This document shows positions 19,068 to 27,729 of a stretch of DNA of 64,000 nt, in pieces. The notes under the pieces are model-generated. The model had not been told where the DNA came from, did not search any database, and saw only the letters and a program-made list of their open reading frames with translations. The stretch is taken from positions 62,001-126,000 of the forward strand of contig NZ_JACJIM010000003.1 in assembly GCF_014138435.1 (NCBI RefSeq), read 5' to 3'. Within the stretch, counting starts at the first letter, position 1; each line of letters opens with the position of its first letter. Both the position numbers and the translations under genes were made by a program. This DNA comes from Methylobacterium fujisawaense (lineage in GTDB: Bacteria > Pseudomonadota > Alphaproteobacteria > Rhizobiales > Beijerinckiaceae).

Positions 19068-20431
19068 CCGACACGGCACGGCCGGACGGCGGGCGGGCGG
19101 CGCTCGCCGGCTTCGTGACCAACCGGCTCGGGCGCGCCACGCCGCGCCCGGCCCCCGTCAAAGCGGCCTCGCCGGCCGGGAAGTCGGCGGCGCAGAACTT
19201 CGAGAACCTGCCGGGCTACCGGGAGCTGAAGCTTCAGCGTCAGGCGGCGGAGCTGATCGGCCTGGGCAACCCGTTCTTCCGCGTCCACGACGCCAAGGCC
19301 GGAGCAACCACCCGGATCGACCAGAAGGCCTTCACCAACTTCTCGTCGTATGACTATCTCGGCCTGAACGGCCATCCGCGGGTGAGCAACGCCGCCCGCG
19401 AGGCGATCGATGCCTACGGCACCTCCTCGTCGGCGAGCCGTGTCGTGGCGGGGGAGCGGCCGGGCCATATCAGCCTCGAACAGGCTTTGGCCAAGCACTA
19501 TCAGTCCGAGGGCTGCGTCGTGATGGTGAGTGGGCACGCCACCAACGTCACGACGATCGGCGCCCTGCTGGAATCCGGCGACGTCATCTTCCACGACGCC
19601 CTCTCCCACAACAGCATCGTCACGGGCGCGCAACTCTCGGGGGCGCAGCGGCGCTCCTTCGCGCATAACGACCTCGATGCCCTGGAGACTCTGCTCCAGT
19701 CGACCCGCCACGAGCACCGCCGGGCGCTGATCGTGGTCGAGGGCCTCTACAGCATGGACGGCGATGCGCCGGACCTCGCCGGGCTCGTGGCCCTCAAGAA
19801 GCGCTACGACGCGTGGCTGATGGTCGACGAGGCCCATGGTCTCGGCGTCACCGGCCGCACCGGCGCGGGCCTGTTCGAACATTGCGGTGTCGACCCGAAG
19901 GAGGTCGACATCTGGATGGGCACGCTGTCGAAGACCCTATCCACCTGCGGCGGCTACATCTGCGGGCCGATTGCCCTGATCGAGTACCTCAAGCACACGG
20001 CGGGCGGATTCGTGTACAGCGTCGGCATGTCGCCGCCGCTCGCCGCCGCTGCCGAGGTGGCCCTCGCGGTGATGCATGCCGAGCCGGAGCGGGTCGAGCG
20101 CCTGCGCCAGAACGGCACCCTGTTCCTGGCGACCGCCAAGAAGCTGGGCCTCGATACCGGCTTCAGCCTGGGCCTCGCGGTCGTGCCGATCATCGTCGGT
20201 GACTCGCTGAAAGCCGTCACCCTGTCGGACCGGCTGTTCCGCCGGGGCATCAACGTCCAGCCGATCATCCACCCGGCGGTGCCGGAGCGGGCCTCGCGCC
20301 TGCGTTTCTTCCTGACCTCCGAGCACACCCCCGACCAGATCCGCGACACCGTGAACGCGGTGGCCGAGGAACTGGCGGCCATCGACAAGGGCGGCTCGCT
20401 GATCGAGCAGCTGCTGGCCAAGCGGGTCTGA
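19064..20431 (+). CDS. rkpG: PLP-dependent alpha-oxoamine synthase, RkpG-like
   Basis: This 455-residue class II aminotransferase-fold enzyme belongs to the family of 8-amino-7-oxononanoate synthase, 5-aminolevulinate synthase and serine palmitoyltransferase. These condense an amino acid with an acyl thioester and release CO2. Hallmarks are SSYDYLGLNGHPRV, the aldimine-side DEAHGLGVTGRTG and the PLP lysine in GTLSKTLSTCGG (K290). A 60-residue N-terminal extension precedes the fold. It overlaps the synthase stop (ATGA), so the ACP-bound acyl chain of the synthase is its probable substrate. That would make it a sphingoid-like aminoketone maker, not a biotin enzyme, since no bio genes are nearby. 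The amino-acid partner is unknown. Confidence 0.9.
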   Translation: MTDTARPDGGRAALAGFVTNRLGRATPRPAPVKAASPAGKSAAQNFENLPGYRELKLQRQAAELIGLGNPFFRVHDAKAGATTRIDQKAFTNFSSYDYLGLNGHPRVSNAAREAIDAYGTSSSASRVVAGERPGHISLEQALAKHYQSEGCVVMVSGHATNVTTIGALLESGDVIFHDALSHNSIVTGAQLSGAQRRSFAHNDLDALETLLQSTRHEHRRALIVVEGLYSMDGDAPDLAGLVALKKRYDAWLMVDEAHGLGVTGRTGAGLFEHCGVDPKEVDIWMGTLSKTLSTCGGYICGPIALIEYLKHTAGGFVYSVGMSPPLAAAAEVALAVMHAEPERVERLRQNGTLFLATAKKLGLDTGFSLGLAVVPIIVGDSLKAVTLSDRLFRRGINVQPIIHPAVPERASRLRFFLTSEHTPDQIRDTVNAVAEELAAIDKGGSLIEQLLAKRV

Positions 20432-20480
20432 GCCCGTCCGGGGCCGTGGGCCCCGGATCCACGACGAGCGTTATGACGGG

Positions 20481-20513
20481 AAACGGGGCGCGGATGACAT
20501 CCGCGCCCCGTTT
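20481..20513 (+). terminator. Strong intrinsic hairpin after rkpG
   Basis: A perfect 16-bp stem (20481-20496 with 20498-20513) with a 1-nt nominal loop is followed by a T-containing tail (TTTCGCTTTG). It lies between the convergent rkpG-like gene and export-protein gene and probably ends both. Confidence 0.8.
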
Positions 20514-20620
20514 CGCTTTGAATCCAGGGGGTCCGCAGGCGCGATAAGGAAGGGCCGGGATCCAGGATCGCGCGCACAGGCGGCGCCGCGATCCCGATCG
20601 TCCCCTATGCGGGCCGCTCC

Positions 20621-21805
20621 CTACTTGGCGTAGGAGTAGGCCAAGGCGGCGGAGGAGACCGGTCCGGTGACGCCGCTGAAGGCGGTGAGCACCTTCTGGA
20701 CCTCGGTGAACGGCGCGTTCGACACGTAGATCAGATCGCGGTTGCGCATGCGGAACGCCTGGGAGACGAACAGGCTGTTGGGATCGCGCATGTCGATCCG
20801 GTAGACCACCGGCACCAGCGGCGTGCCGAGCAGCCGCGAGCTGGGGCTGAGGCGCCGCACGACGCTGGCCGGCTCGAACCGGAAGATGAACGTCCCGGCC
20901 GGGTCGGCGGCGAAGTCCGACAGGCCGCGCGCCTTGGCCAGCGCCTGGGCCAGGGTGATGCCGTCGGCCTGGAACGGCAGCTCGGTGCTGTTGCCCAGCG
21001 CGCCCACCGCGATGAAGGTCTGCGGGTCGCGCACCAGGGTGAGCACGTCGTTGGGCCGCAGGTAGATGTTCTCCTTGGGGTTCGACACCACCGTGGTCAG
21101 CGGCACGGTCGCGGTCACCGGGCCGCGCGAGAGCCGCACGAAGGTCTCGTTGACCGGCGCGCGGTTGCCGCCGGCGGCGGCGATGACGTCGAGGATGCGG
21201 TCGCCGTGGCCCGAGAGCGGCAGGCGGGCGCCGGCGGCGCCCTCGCCGGTGACGGTCACCGCCTGGCTGATCGGCCGGGTGACCGAGACCAGCACCTGCG
21301 GCTGGATGGCCTTGCCGGCGAGTTCGTTCTCGATGAGCGCCTGGACGTCCTGGGTGCGGCGGCCGGCGACCTTGATGCGGCCGGCATAGGGCACCGAGAT
21401 GGCGCCGTCGCGCCCGACGGGCTGCTCGGGGATGAGGGCGGACTTGGAGCCCGCCGAGAAGCGGTCGGCCACCAGCGGCCCGGAGAACAGGCCGCCCGAC
21501 CCGGCTTCCCAGATCGAGACCGAGACCATGTCGCCGACGCCGATCACCGGCTCCGAGGAGGGACGGTGGTCGCCGAAGGAGGCGAGCAGGCTGTCCAGCG
21601 GCCGGCCGCGCAGGGCCTCGACCACCGAGGGCGTGACGTCGATGATCTCGTAGCGGGCGAGCAGGCCGCCGTCGGCGGTGGCCACCTCCGCCCCCGCCTG
21701 GATCGCGCCCGCCGTCGGACCCGCCGCAGGCAGGTAGGTGCAACCCCCTGCAGATCCCGCCGCCAGAGCGGCCATCAGGGCGGTGCGCGCCGTCTTACGC
21801 AGCAT
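20621..21805 (-). CDS. Capsule polysaccharide export outer-membrane lipoprotein (Wza/KpsD-like)
   Basis: This 394-residue protein is the periplasmic/outer-membrane export component for polysaccharide. A lipoprotein signal ends in AAGSAGGC at about residue 20. A Poly_export domain follows (about 95-190, GVGDMVSVSIWEAGSGG and VPYAGRIKVAGRR), then SLBB-type beta-grasp repeats (about 190-340). The ATG at 21805 is preceded by GAGGAG at good distance; the longer frame is less likely. No tyrosine-kinase co-polymerase gene is in the window, so the inner-membrane partner (ABC-type KpsMT/KpsE) must be elsewhere. Confidence 0.9.
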   Translation of the reverse strand: MLRKTARTALMAALAAGSAGGCTYLPAAGPTAGAIQAGAEVATADGGLLARYEIIDVTPSVVEALRGRPLDSLLASFGDHRPSSEPVIGVGDMVSVSIWEAGSGGLFSGPLVADRFSAGSKSALIPEQPVGRDGAISVPYAGRIKVAGRRTQDVQALIENELAGKAIQPQVLVSVTRPISQAVTVTGEGAAGARLPLSGHGDRILDVIAAAGGNRAPVNETFVRLSRGPVTATVPLTTVVSNPKENIYLRPNDVLTLVRDPQTFIAVGALGNSTELPFQADGITLAQALAKARGLSDFAADPAGTFIFRFEPASVVRRLSPSSRLLGTPLVPVVYRIDMRDPNSLFVSQAFRMRNRDLIYVSNAPFTEVQKVLTAFSGVTGPVSSAALAYSYAK

Positions 21806-21998
21806 CACAGAGACTTCTCCTCGCCGACCCCGCGCCATCGCTGGCCCGGGCCGGGACATCCAGTTTGACCGCCAAACGCTGCGATCGCTTTAACGGCCGC
21901 GCCGAACCGGCGGCCGCCTCGCGGACGGTCGCGCTATCCGTGGGCAATGCGTCACCAGCGTGGCACGGCCACGCTTATGGCGCGCAAGCTTAACCTTA

Positions 21999-23489
21999 TC
22001 ATGTCCCGGTAGCCATGTCCGCCGGTGCGCTCGCGAGAATCCCCCGCAGCGCCCGCCCGAGCTCGTCGGCGGCGATGTCGACCTGAGCCGGAGTGCCCTG
22101 CGGTTGGCCGAAGCGGAACAGGGCGTAGTCGGTGGTCCGGCCTCCAAAGCCCGGCTTGCAACTCGGCAGCGACGGTGCGTGGTCACCAAACACGCAGAGC
22201 GTGATGGTCTGGTGGCGCTCGCGGGCGATGACGTCGAGGCCCGCCACGATGTCCTCCACCATCTGTCCGGTATTGGCGACGTGGTGGAGATACTGGGCCT
22301 GCGGGTCGTCGATGCCCGGCAGCCGCCCCGGCTTCCAGGGGCCGTGGTTCTCCATGGTCACGCAGAACAGGAACAGCGGCGTCTGCCGGGCCCGGACCTC
22401 CGCGAGGAGGCGGTCGCCGAGGGCGATGTCTCCGACATAGGGGCCGACGCGCGGCGTTTCCGTGAAGGCTTCGCCCATCACGAGGTCGGCGAAGCCGAAG
22501 GCCTCCATCACCCGTGCCCGGCGGAAGAAGTCCCTGTGGAACGGGTGCAGGAACAGTGTGCCGTAGCCCCGTCCGCGGGCGAGCCGCGCGAGGCTCGTCG
22601 GCTCGTCCCCGCTCCGGGACGTGTAGGGGTCGTACCGGCCGAAGCCGAGGCTGTCGGAGGGCCGGCCGGTGAGCACCGCGTGCTCGCTGCGCATCGTGTA
22701 GGCACCGTGCGCCGGGACCCGAAGGCGCCCGTACTGCGCGGCCCGGGTGCGGAACAGGTCCATCACCGGCAGCTTCGCGCCGCCCAGCCGCTCCGGATCG
22801 ACGAAGGATTCCAGCTGGATCACCACCACGACGTCGTCGCCCGGCCCGTGCGGCAGCGCCGGCGCCTCGGGCACGGGCTCGCCGCCCGCCATCGCCCGGG
22901 CGGTGTAGCCCAGAAGGCTCGCCGGCAGGCCGACCCGGGTCACGTCGGCCTCCAGGTCGGGCTGGGGGAACCAGCGGGCGATCAGCCCTGCGAGCGGCGG
23001 GCGCGGCGCGGCCTTGACCAGCAGCCAGAGCGCGAGCGGCAGGCCGAGCAGGGCCAGGATGCGCGGCAGCGTGGCGGCGGGCAGCACGCTCGGTTCGGTC
23101 CGGTACCACAACACGGTCACCGCCAGGGTGAGCAGGACCGGACCCGCGATGCGCGGATCCCACAGGGGCGGGATGTAGTAGAGCTGCGGATGCCGCGGCA
23201 CCTGGGGCAGCAGGGCGAAATCGCTGAACAGCAGCGGCTCGCCGATCACCGAGCGCTTGGCGCGGCTGACGACGATGAGGATCGCCACCGTGATCACGCA
23301 GGTCAGCCCGGCGAGCCAGGGGCGCCAGGAGAATGCGAACCAGAACAGCAGGATCAGCAGGTAGCCGAGCAGCCGCAGGCCGAGATCCCGCGGCGCGAGG
23401 CTCGCCCGGCTGAGCGAGTCGCCCGCCAAAACCTCCAGGGCGAGGCAGACGGCGAGCGCGAGACCGGTGGCGATGAGGAACGTCGTCAA
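21999..23489 (-). CDS. rkpI: LtaS-type sulfatase-fold membrane transferase, RkpI-like
   Basis: This 496-residue protein has about five transmembrane helices in the first 190 residues and an extracytoplasmic alkaline-phosphatase/sulfatase-fold domain. The metal and nucleophile motifs are IQLESF, then YTMRSEHAVLTG (Thr nucleophile region) and FGDHAP near the C-terminus, as in lipoteichoic acid synthase and phosphoethanolamine transferases. Such enzymes move phosphoglycerol or phosphoethanolamine from phospholipid to a glycan. Position between the export and KpsC-like genes matches rkpI of the rhizobial capsule locus. The donor and acceptor are unknown. Confidence 0.82.
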   Translation of the reverse strand: MTTFLIATGLALAVCLALEVLAGDSLSRASLAPRDLGLRLLGYLLILLFWFAFSWRPWLAGLTCVITVAILIVVSRAKRSVIGEPLLFSDFALLPQVPRHPQLYYIPPLWDPRIAGPVLLTLAVTVLWYRTEPSVLPAATLPRILALLGLPLALWLLVKAAPRPPLAGLIARWFPQPDLEADVTRVGLPASLLGYTARAMAGGEPVPEAPALPHGPGDDVVVVIQLESFVDPERLGGAKLPVMDLFRTRAAQYGRLRVPAHGAYTMRSEHAVLTGRPSDSLGFGRYDPYTSRSGDEPTSLARLARGRGYGTLFLHPFHRDFFRRARVMEAFGFADLVMGEAFTETPRVGPYVGDIALGDRLLAEVRARQTPLFLFCVTMENHGPWKPGRLPGIDDPQAQYLHHVANTGQMVEDIVAGLDVIARERHQTITLCVFGDHAPSLPSCKPGFGGRTTDYALFRFGQPQGTPAQVDIAADELGRALRGILASAPADMATGT

Positions 23490-23707
23490 GACTCGGACAC
23501 TCGGCGTGGGGCGGGCCTGCTCTCCGCCGGAATCCGGTCCGGCGGGAAACAGCGCGCGGGAGCAAGGAGTTGCGAGCCGTTCCTGATCCGGAATGATCGG
23601 GACCGGCCCCGGGGCGGGCTGCTGAGGTCTGACTCTAGCAGCGCGCGCTATCGCTTTGGTGTCACATCAGAGTCTCGTGAAACCGGATTCCGCGCGACGG
23701 CCCCGGT

Positions 23708-25210
23708 CTAGCGCGGGCCGCCTCCGGTCTCGCGGCCGACGCCGCGCCGGAGGCGCAGGGCCCGGACCACCGGATTGAGGAGGCCGTAGCGCGCGCGCAT
23801 CACCAAATGGGCCGTCCGGCCGAGGGAGAGGGCGTTGCGCGGCGCCGCCGCGCGGGCCGCGCTCAAGCGGTCGAGGAGCTGCTCCGGGCTGCACGGCTTC
23901 ATCGCCACGGGGTCGAGGTAGCGCGAATAGAGGATCATGGCGCCCGCCACCAACTCGTCGAGGCTCAGCCGGCGGCCGCGATCGGCGCCCGGCGCGAGAT
24001 CCTCCGACAGGCCCCAGCCCGAGTAGAACGGCCGGCCGTGCGTCGCCACGCTGAGTCCGCGGATCAGGGCCTCGAATCCGGCCAATGACGTCATGGTCTC
24101 GACGTGATGCACTCGGTCGAGGAGGTCGACGATGCTGATGCCCGCGACGATCCGGTCGGCCAGGGTCAGGGCCTCCGCCTCCGGGATGATGCCGGGACGG
24201 AACCCGGCCTCCACGTCGGGATGCGGTTTGTAGAGCAGGAACGCGTCCGGATTCCGCCGCCGCGCCGCCTCCAGCAAGGCCCGGTTCGAGCGGACCAGCG
24301 GCGAACCGTGACGCACCGAGGCGTCGTCCTCCACCTGTCCCGGCACCAGCACGATCCGCCGTCCGGCGGGCCAGTCGAGGGCCGCGGCGTCGAGGCCGAC
24401 ATTGTACTTGCTGAGCCGGCGCGCCACGACCTCCTCGCGCAGGCGCCGCGCCCGGGCGACGAGGTCCGGGGTGAAGTCGGCCTCGGCCAGCAGGCGCTGC
24501 AGGCGGCTCTCCCGGCGCGGGTCGTAGTAGATGCCGAGGTCGTCCACCACCACGGAGGCGCCGGGCTGAAGGCTGGCGCCGAGGCCCACCGAGCGCAGGA
24601 ACCCGTCCTCCACCCGGGCGAGGGGCAGGCCGGCCCGCGCGCAGGCCTCCTCGAGCTGGCCCGGGGCCCGCGTCGCCCAGGCGAGGAGGCGGCCGTCATG
24701 GCGCCGCCCCGCCGCGATCGCGGCCTCGGTGGTCATGGTGTGGATCGGCCGGCCGGCGGGCCCGGCGCCGAGGACGTCCAAGGCGGGCCGCTTCCAGCGG
24801 GACATCCCGACATAGACCACCCGCCGGTCGTTCTCGGCGAAGCGCGCGGCGAGCCATGCCACCCGCTCGGCGCACGCCGCGCGGTCGATCGGCAGCCGGG
24901 TCCAGGGGTCGAGGTAGCGGACGCCCCCCTCCCCGCCGACCGGCGCCCCGTCGAGGCTGATCCGCAGGGATGCGAAGCCGGTCTCCGGCGAGTCGTACGG
25001 GCTCAGGAGCGGCCCGGGGGCGACCACGAGGCGGCGCCGGCCCGTCAGCGCCAGAATCCGCGCGGCCAAGCTTCCCGCGCCCCAGACCGCGCCGATCGCG
25101 CCCGGACGCGCCGCCCCGAAGGCGAGGCCCGTCGCGGCCTCGATTTCCGCCCGCAGGCGGCGGATCGTGCGGCCGGTCGCGTAGAGCGACGAGGTCGGGT
25201 CAGGGGGCAT
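23708..25210 (-). CDS. KpsC-like capsule beta-Kdo transferase (single module)
   Basis: This 500-residue protein carries the capsule-synthesis family hallmarks EDGFLRSVGLGA, LVPGQVEDDASV, LYKPHPDVE, TSLAGFEAL and GRPFYSGWGL. KpsC enzymes extend a beta-Kdo linker on a lysophospholipid so that the capsule chain can be attached. E. coli KpsC has two such transferase modules in about 675 residues; here only one complete set of motifs is seen. The ATG at 25210 is chosen over a longer frame because the upstream codons look random. It is divergent from the KpsS-like gene 336 bp away. Confidence 0.88.
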   Translation of the reverse strand: MPPDPTSSLYATGRTIRRLRAEIEAATGLAFGAARPGAIGAVWGAGSLAARILALTGRRRLVVAPGPLLSPYDSPETGFASLRISLDGAPVGGEGGVRYLDPWTRLPIDRAACAERVAWLAARFAENDRRVVYVGMSRWKRPALDVLGAGPAGRPIHTMTTEAAIAAGRRHDGRLLAWATRAPGQLEEACARAGLPLARVEDGFLRSVGLGASLQPGASVVVDDLGIYYDPRRESRLQRLLAEADFTPDLVARARRLREEVVARRLSKYNVGLDAAALDWPAGRRIVLVPGQVEDDASVRHGSPLVRSNRALLEAARRRNPDAFLLYKPHPDVEAGFRPGIIPEAEALTLADRIVAGISIVDLLDRVHHVETMTSLAGFEALIRGLSVATHGRPFYSGWGLSEDLAPGADRGRRLSLDELVAGAMILYSRYLDPVAMKPCSPEQLLDRLSAARAAAPRNALSLGRTAHLVMRARYGLLNPVVRALRLRRGVGRETGGGPR

Positions 25211-25545
25211 GGTCGGTGCGTCCGGCTCCGGTCGGGTGAAGTGCTGGGCCCGCCTGTAGCGCATTTTCGTCGGCCTGGGATGTGGTGCAAGGCGGGGACA
25301 ACCTGAGCGCGCGTCGCCGTCGCCACGTCCTGGAAAGGATTTGGACATATCGTCGCCGCGATTGCCCGCCTAATCCGAAGGCTGAGCCGCAGGCGTGCGA
25401 CCGTTGCAGACGGGCCACGCAGGCGCGGAAATGCCATGCCGCGGCATGGCTTCGGATTGCGGGCCCGCCGGGCGCCGTGCCACCTCAAGAGTCTCTCGTC
25501 GGTTCGGTTCATCCGGCCCTGGGTCAAGGACAGAAGCGCCGCGGA

Positions 25546-26853
25546 ATGCAACAGCCCGCCCTCGACGTCCCTCGCGACCGCCCCGCGACCTTCCTCTTCC
25601 TGCAGGGCATCGCGACGCCGTTCTTCTCCGATCTCGGAAAGGCGCTGCGCGCACGGGGACACACTGTCCGGCGCATCAATCTCTGCCCCGGCGACTGGCT
25701 GTTCTGGAGCGGCGACGCCGACAATTACCGCGGTCGCCGCGAGGCCTGGGGCGAGTATCTCGAGGCCTATCTCGACCGCGAAACCGTGACCGACATCGTT
25801 CTGTTCGGCGATTGCCGGCCGTTCCACAAGGCCGCCCGCATGATCGCCGAGTATCGCGGCCTGCGGGTGCATGTGTTCGAGGAAGGCTATATCCGGCCGA
25901 ACTGGATCACCTGCGAACTCGGCGGCGTGAACGGCTTCTCGTCCCTCCCCCGGACGGCCGCCGAGATCCGGGCTCTGGCGCGGCGCCTGCCGCAGCCCGG
26001 CCGGGCGATGCCCTCGACCGGCGACATGGCCCGCCGCAGCGTCTGGGACGTCGGTTACAACCTCGCCAACGTCCTGTTCCCCTACCTCTTCCCGCATTTC
26101 CGCAGCCACCGGCCGACCCATATCGCTGCCGAGTATGCCGGCTGGGTCAAGAAGTTCGCCCGCCGCGCCCATACCCGCCGCGAGGCGGCGCGCTGCGACG
26201 AGATCTACCGCGCGGTCGGCTGCGACTACTTCCTGCTGCCGCTCCAGCTCGACAGCGACTACCAGATCCGGGTCCACTCGCCGTTCCTCGGCGTCGAGGG
26301 CTTTATGGACCGGGTGATCAAGTCTTTCGCGGACGGCTCCTCGGCGCCGACCCGGCTCCTGGTGAAGCTGCACCCGCTCGACAGCGGCCTGATCAACTGG
26401 CGCAAGTTCGCCCGCGCTTCGGCCCGCCGCCACGGCGTCAGCGATCGGCTGGACTTCATCGACGGCGGCGACCTCCCGGCCCTGATCAAGAGCGCCCGCG
26501 GCGTGGTCATCGTCAATTCGACGGTGGGGATGCTGTCCCTGGAGATGGGCTGTCCGACCCACGCGGTCGGCACCGCGATCTACAACATGGCCGGCCTGAC
26601 CCATCAGGGCGATCTCGACAGCTTCTGGAAGAGCCCGACGCCGCCGGAAATGGATCTGATGGCGGATTTCCGCCGCGTCGTCCTGCACCGGACCCAGGTC
26701 AATGGCGGCTTCTTTTCCAAGGAAGCGATTGACCGGGCCGTGGCCGGCTCGGTTCCGCGGATGGAATCGGCCCTGCCCGATTCGATGCTGGCGGCGGCGC
26801 GGGCGGTCGTCGAGGCGGCCGAGCGGGACGGCGAACTCGCGCCGGTCTACTGA
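25546..26853 (+). CDS. rkpJ: KpsS-like capsule beta-Kdo transferase, RkpJ-like
   Basis: This 435-residue protein matches the KpsS/LipB family: FLFLQGIATPFFSDL at the N-terminus, VFEEGYIRPNWITCELGGVNG in the middle (split by the family's glycine-rich turn), LVKLHPLDSG, and VNSTVGMLSLEMGCP near the C-terminus. KpsS adds the first beta-Kdo to the lipid acceptor at the cytoplasmic face of the inner membrane. I chose the ATG at 25546 since the longer frame from 25282 has an unlikely composition. The S. meliloti locus has a homologous capsule gene, rkpJ; whether rkpJ corresponds to this gene or to the KpsC-like one I cannot be sure. Confidence 0.87.
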   Translation: MQQPALDVPRDRPATFLFLQGIATPFFSDLGKALRARGHTVRRINLCPGDWLFWSGDADNYRGRREAWGEYLEAYLDRETVTDIVLFGDCRPFHKAARMIAEYRGLRVHVFEEGYIRPNWITCELGGVNGFSSLPRTAAEIRALARRLPQPGRAMPSTGDMARRSVWDVGYNLANVLFPYLFPHFRSHRPTHIAAEYAGWVKKFARRAHTRREAARCDEIYRAVGCDYFLLPLQLDSDYQIRVHSPFLGVEGFMDRVIKSFADGSSAPTRLLVKLHPLDSGLINWRKFARASARRHGVSDRLDFIDGGDLPALIKSARGVVIVNSTVGMLSLEMGCPTHAVGTAIYNMAGLTHQGDLDSFWKSPTPPEMDLMADFRRVVLHRTQVNGGFFSKEAIDRAVAGSVPRMESALPDSMLAAARAVVEAAERDGELAPVY

Positions 26854-26961
26854 CCGGCCGGCCGCAGTCCGTCGTCATTCGGCGGCCTTTGATGCGGCTT
26901 TCGCCGCCGGTGAGTCTTTCGCGACCTTGATCTTTCCATGCGCGGCGGCGTAACCCGCCCC

Positions 26962-27729
26962 ATGCCCCGCATTCTGATCACCGGCGCGTCGAGCGGCATC
27001 GGCGCCGCGCTGGCGCGCCACTACGCGCAACCCGGCGTGAGCCTCGTCCTCGTCGGACGCAACGCCGAACGCCTGGAGGCGGTCGCCCGCGACTGCCGTG
27101 CCAGCGGCGCCACCGCCGAGACCGCCCGCCTCGACACCCGCGACCGGGCCGCCACGGTGGCGCTCGTGCGGCAGTCGGACACGGAGGCGCCCCTCGACCT
27201 CGTCATCGCCAATGCGGCGGTGAACGGCGGCAATCAAGAGGGCCAGGTGGAGGCCGAGGACGTCGCCTTCGAGACCGCGGACATCAACTATACCGGCTCG
27301 CTCAACGTGATGCTGCCCGCCCTGACGCGGATGCTGGAGCGCGGGCGCGGTCAGATCGTGCTGCTGTCGTCGCTGGCGGCCTACGCGCCGCTTCAGGACG
27401 CGCCGGCCTATAGCGGCGCCAAGGCGGCGCTCGTCGCCCACGGCCTCGCCCTGCGCCAGAAGGTCGCGCCCCGGGGCGTGAAGGTCAACGTCGTCACGCC
27501 CGGCTACGTGAAGACGCCGATGGGCGGCGAGTTGAAGGGCTGGCGCCCCCTCGAGATCAGTGCCGAGGCGGCCGCCGTGCGCATCGCCAAGGGCATCGCG
27601 GCCAACCGCGACGTGATCGCCTTCCCCTTCATCCTCACGGCGCTCGCCCGCACCGTGCTGCTCCTGCCGGAGAACGTCCGCAAGGCCGGCCTCTACGCCT
27701 TCCGATTCCAGCGCCGGAAGCGGCGCTGA
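26962..27729 (+). CDS. rkpH: Short-chain dehydrogenase/reductase, RkpH-like
   Basis: This 255-residue classical SDR has the cofactor motif TGASSGIG (residues 7-14), NAAVNG, and the catalytic Tyr150/Lys154 in YSGAK. A hydrophobic C-terminal third (LTALARTVLLLPENVRK) suggests membrane association, as in 3-ketosphinganine-reductase-like SDRs. ATG 26938 is an alternative start giving eight more residues. In the capsule locus it is placed to reduce the ketone made by the alpha-oxoamine synthase. Its TGA shares a base with the ATG of the next gene. The substrate assignment is inference. Confidence 0.88.
   Translation: MPRILITGASSGIGAALARHYAQPGVSLVLVGRNAERLEAVARDCRASGATAETARLDTRDRAATVALVRQSDTEAPLDLVIANAAVNGGNQEGQVEAEDVAFETADINYTGSLNVMLPALTRMLERGRGQIVLLSSLAAYAPLQDAPAYSGAKAALVAHGLALRQKVAPRGVKVNVVTPGYVKTPMGGELKGWRPLEISAEAAAVRIAKGIAANRDVIAFPFILTALARTVLLLPENVRKAGLYAFRFQRRKRR

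Noticed and set aside
19064..20431. 8-amino-7-oxononanoate synthase of biotin synthesis (bioF)
   Set aside because: The fold is shared, but the gene overlaps the acyl synthase and no other biotin genes are present; capsule-lipid synthesis fits better.
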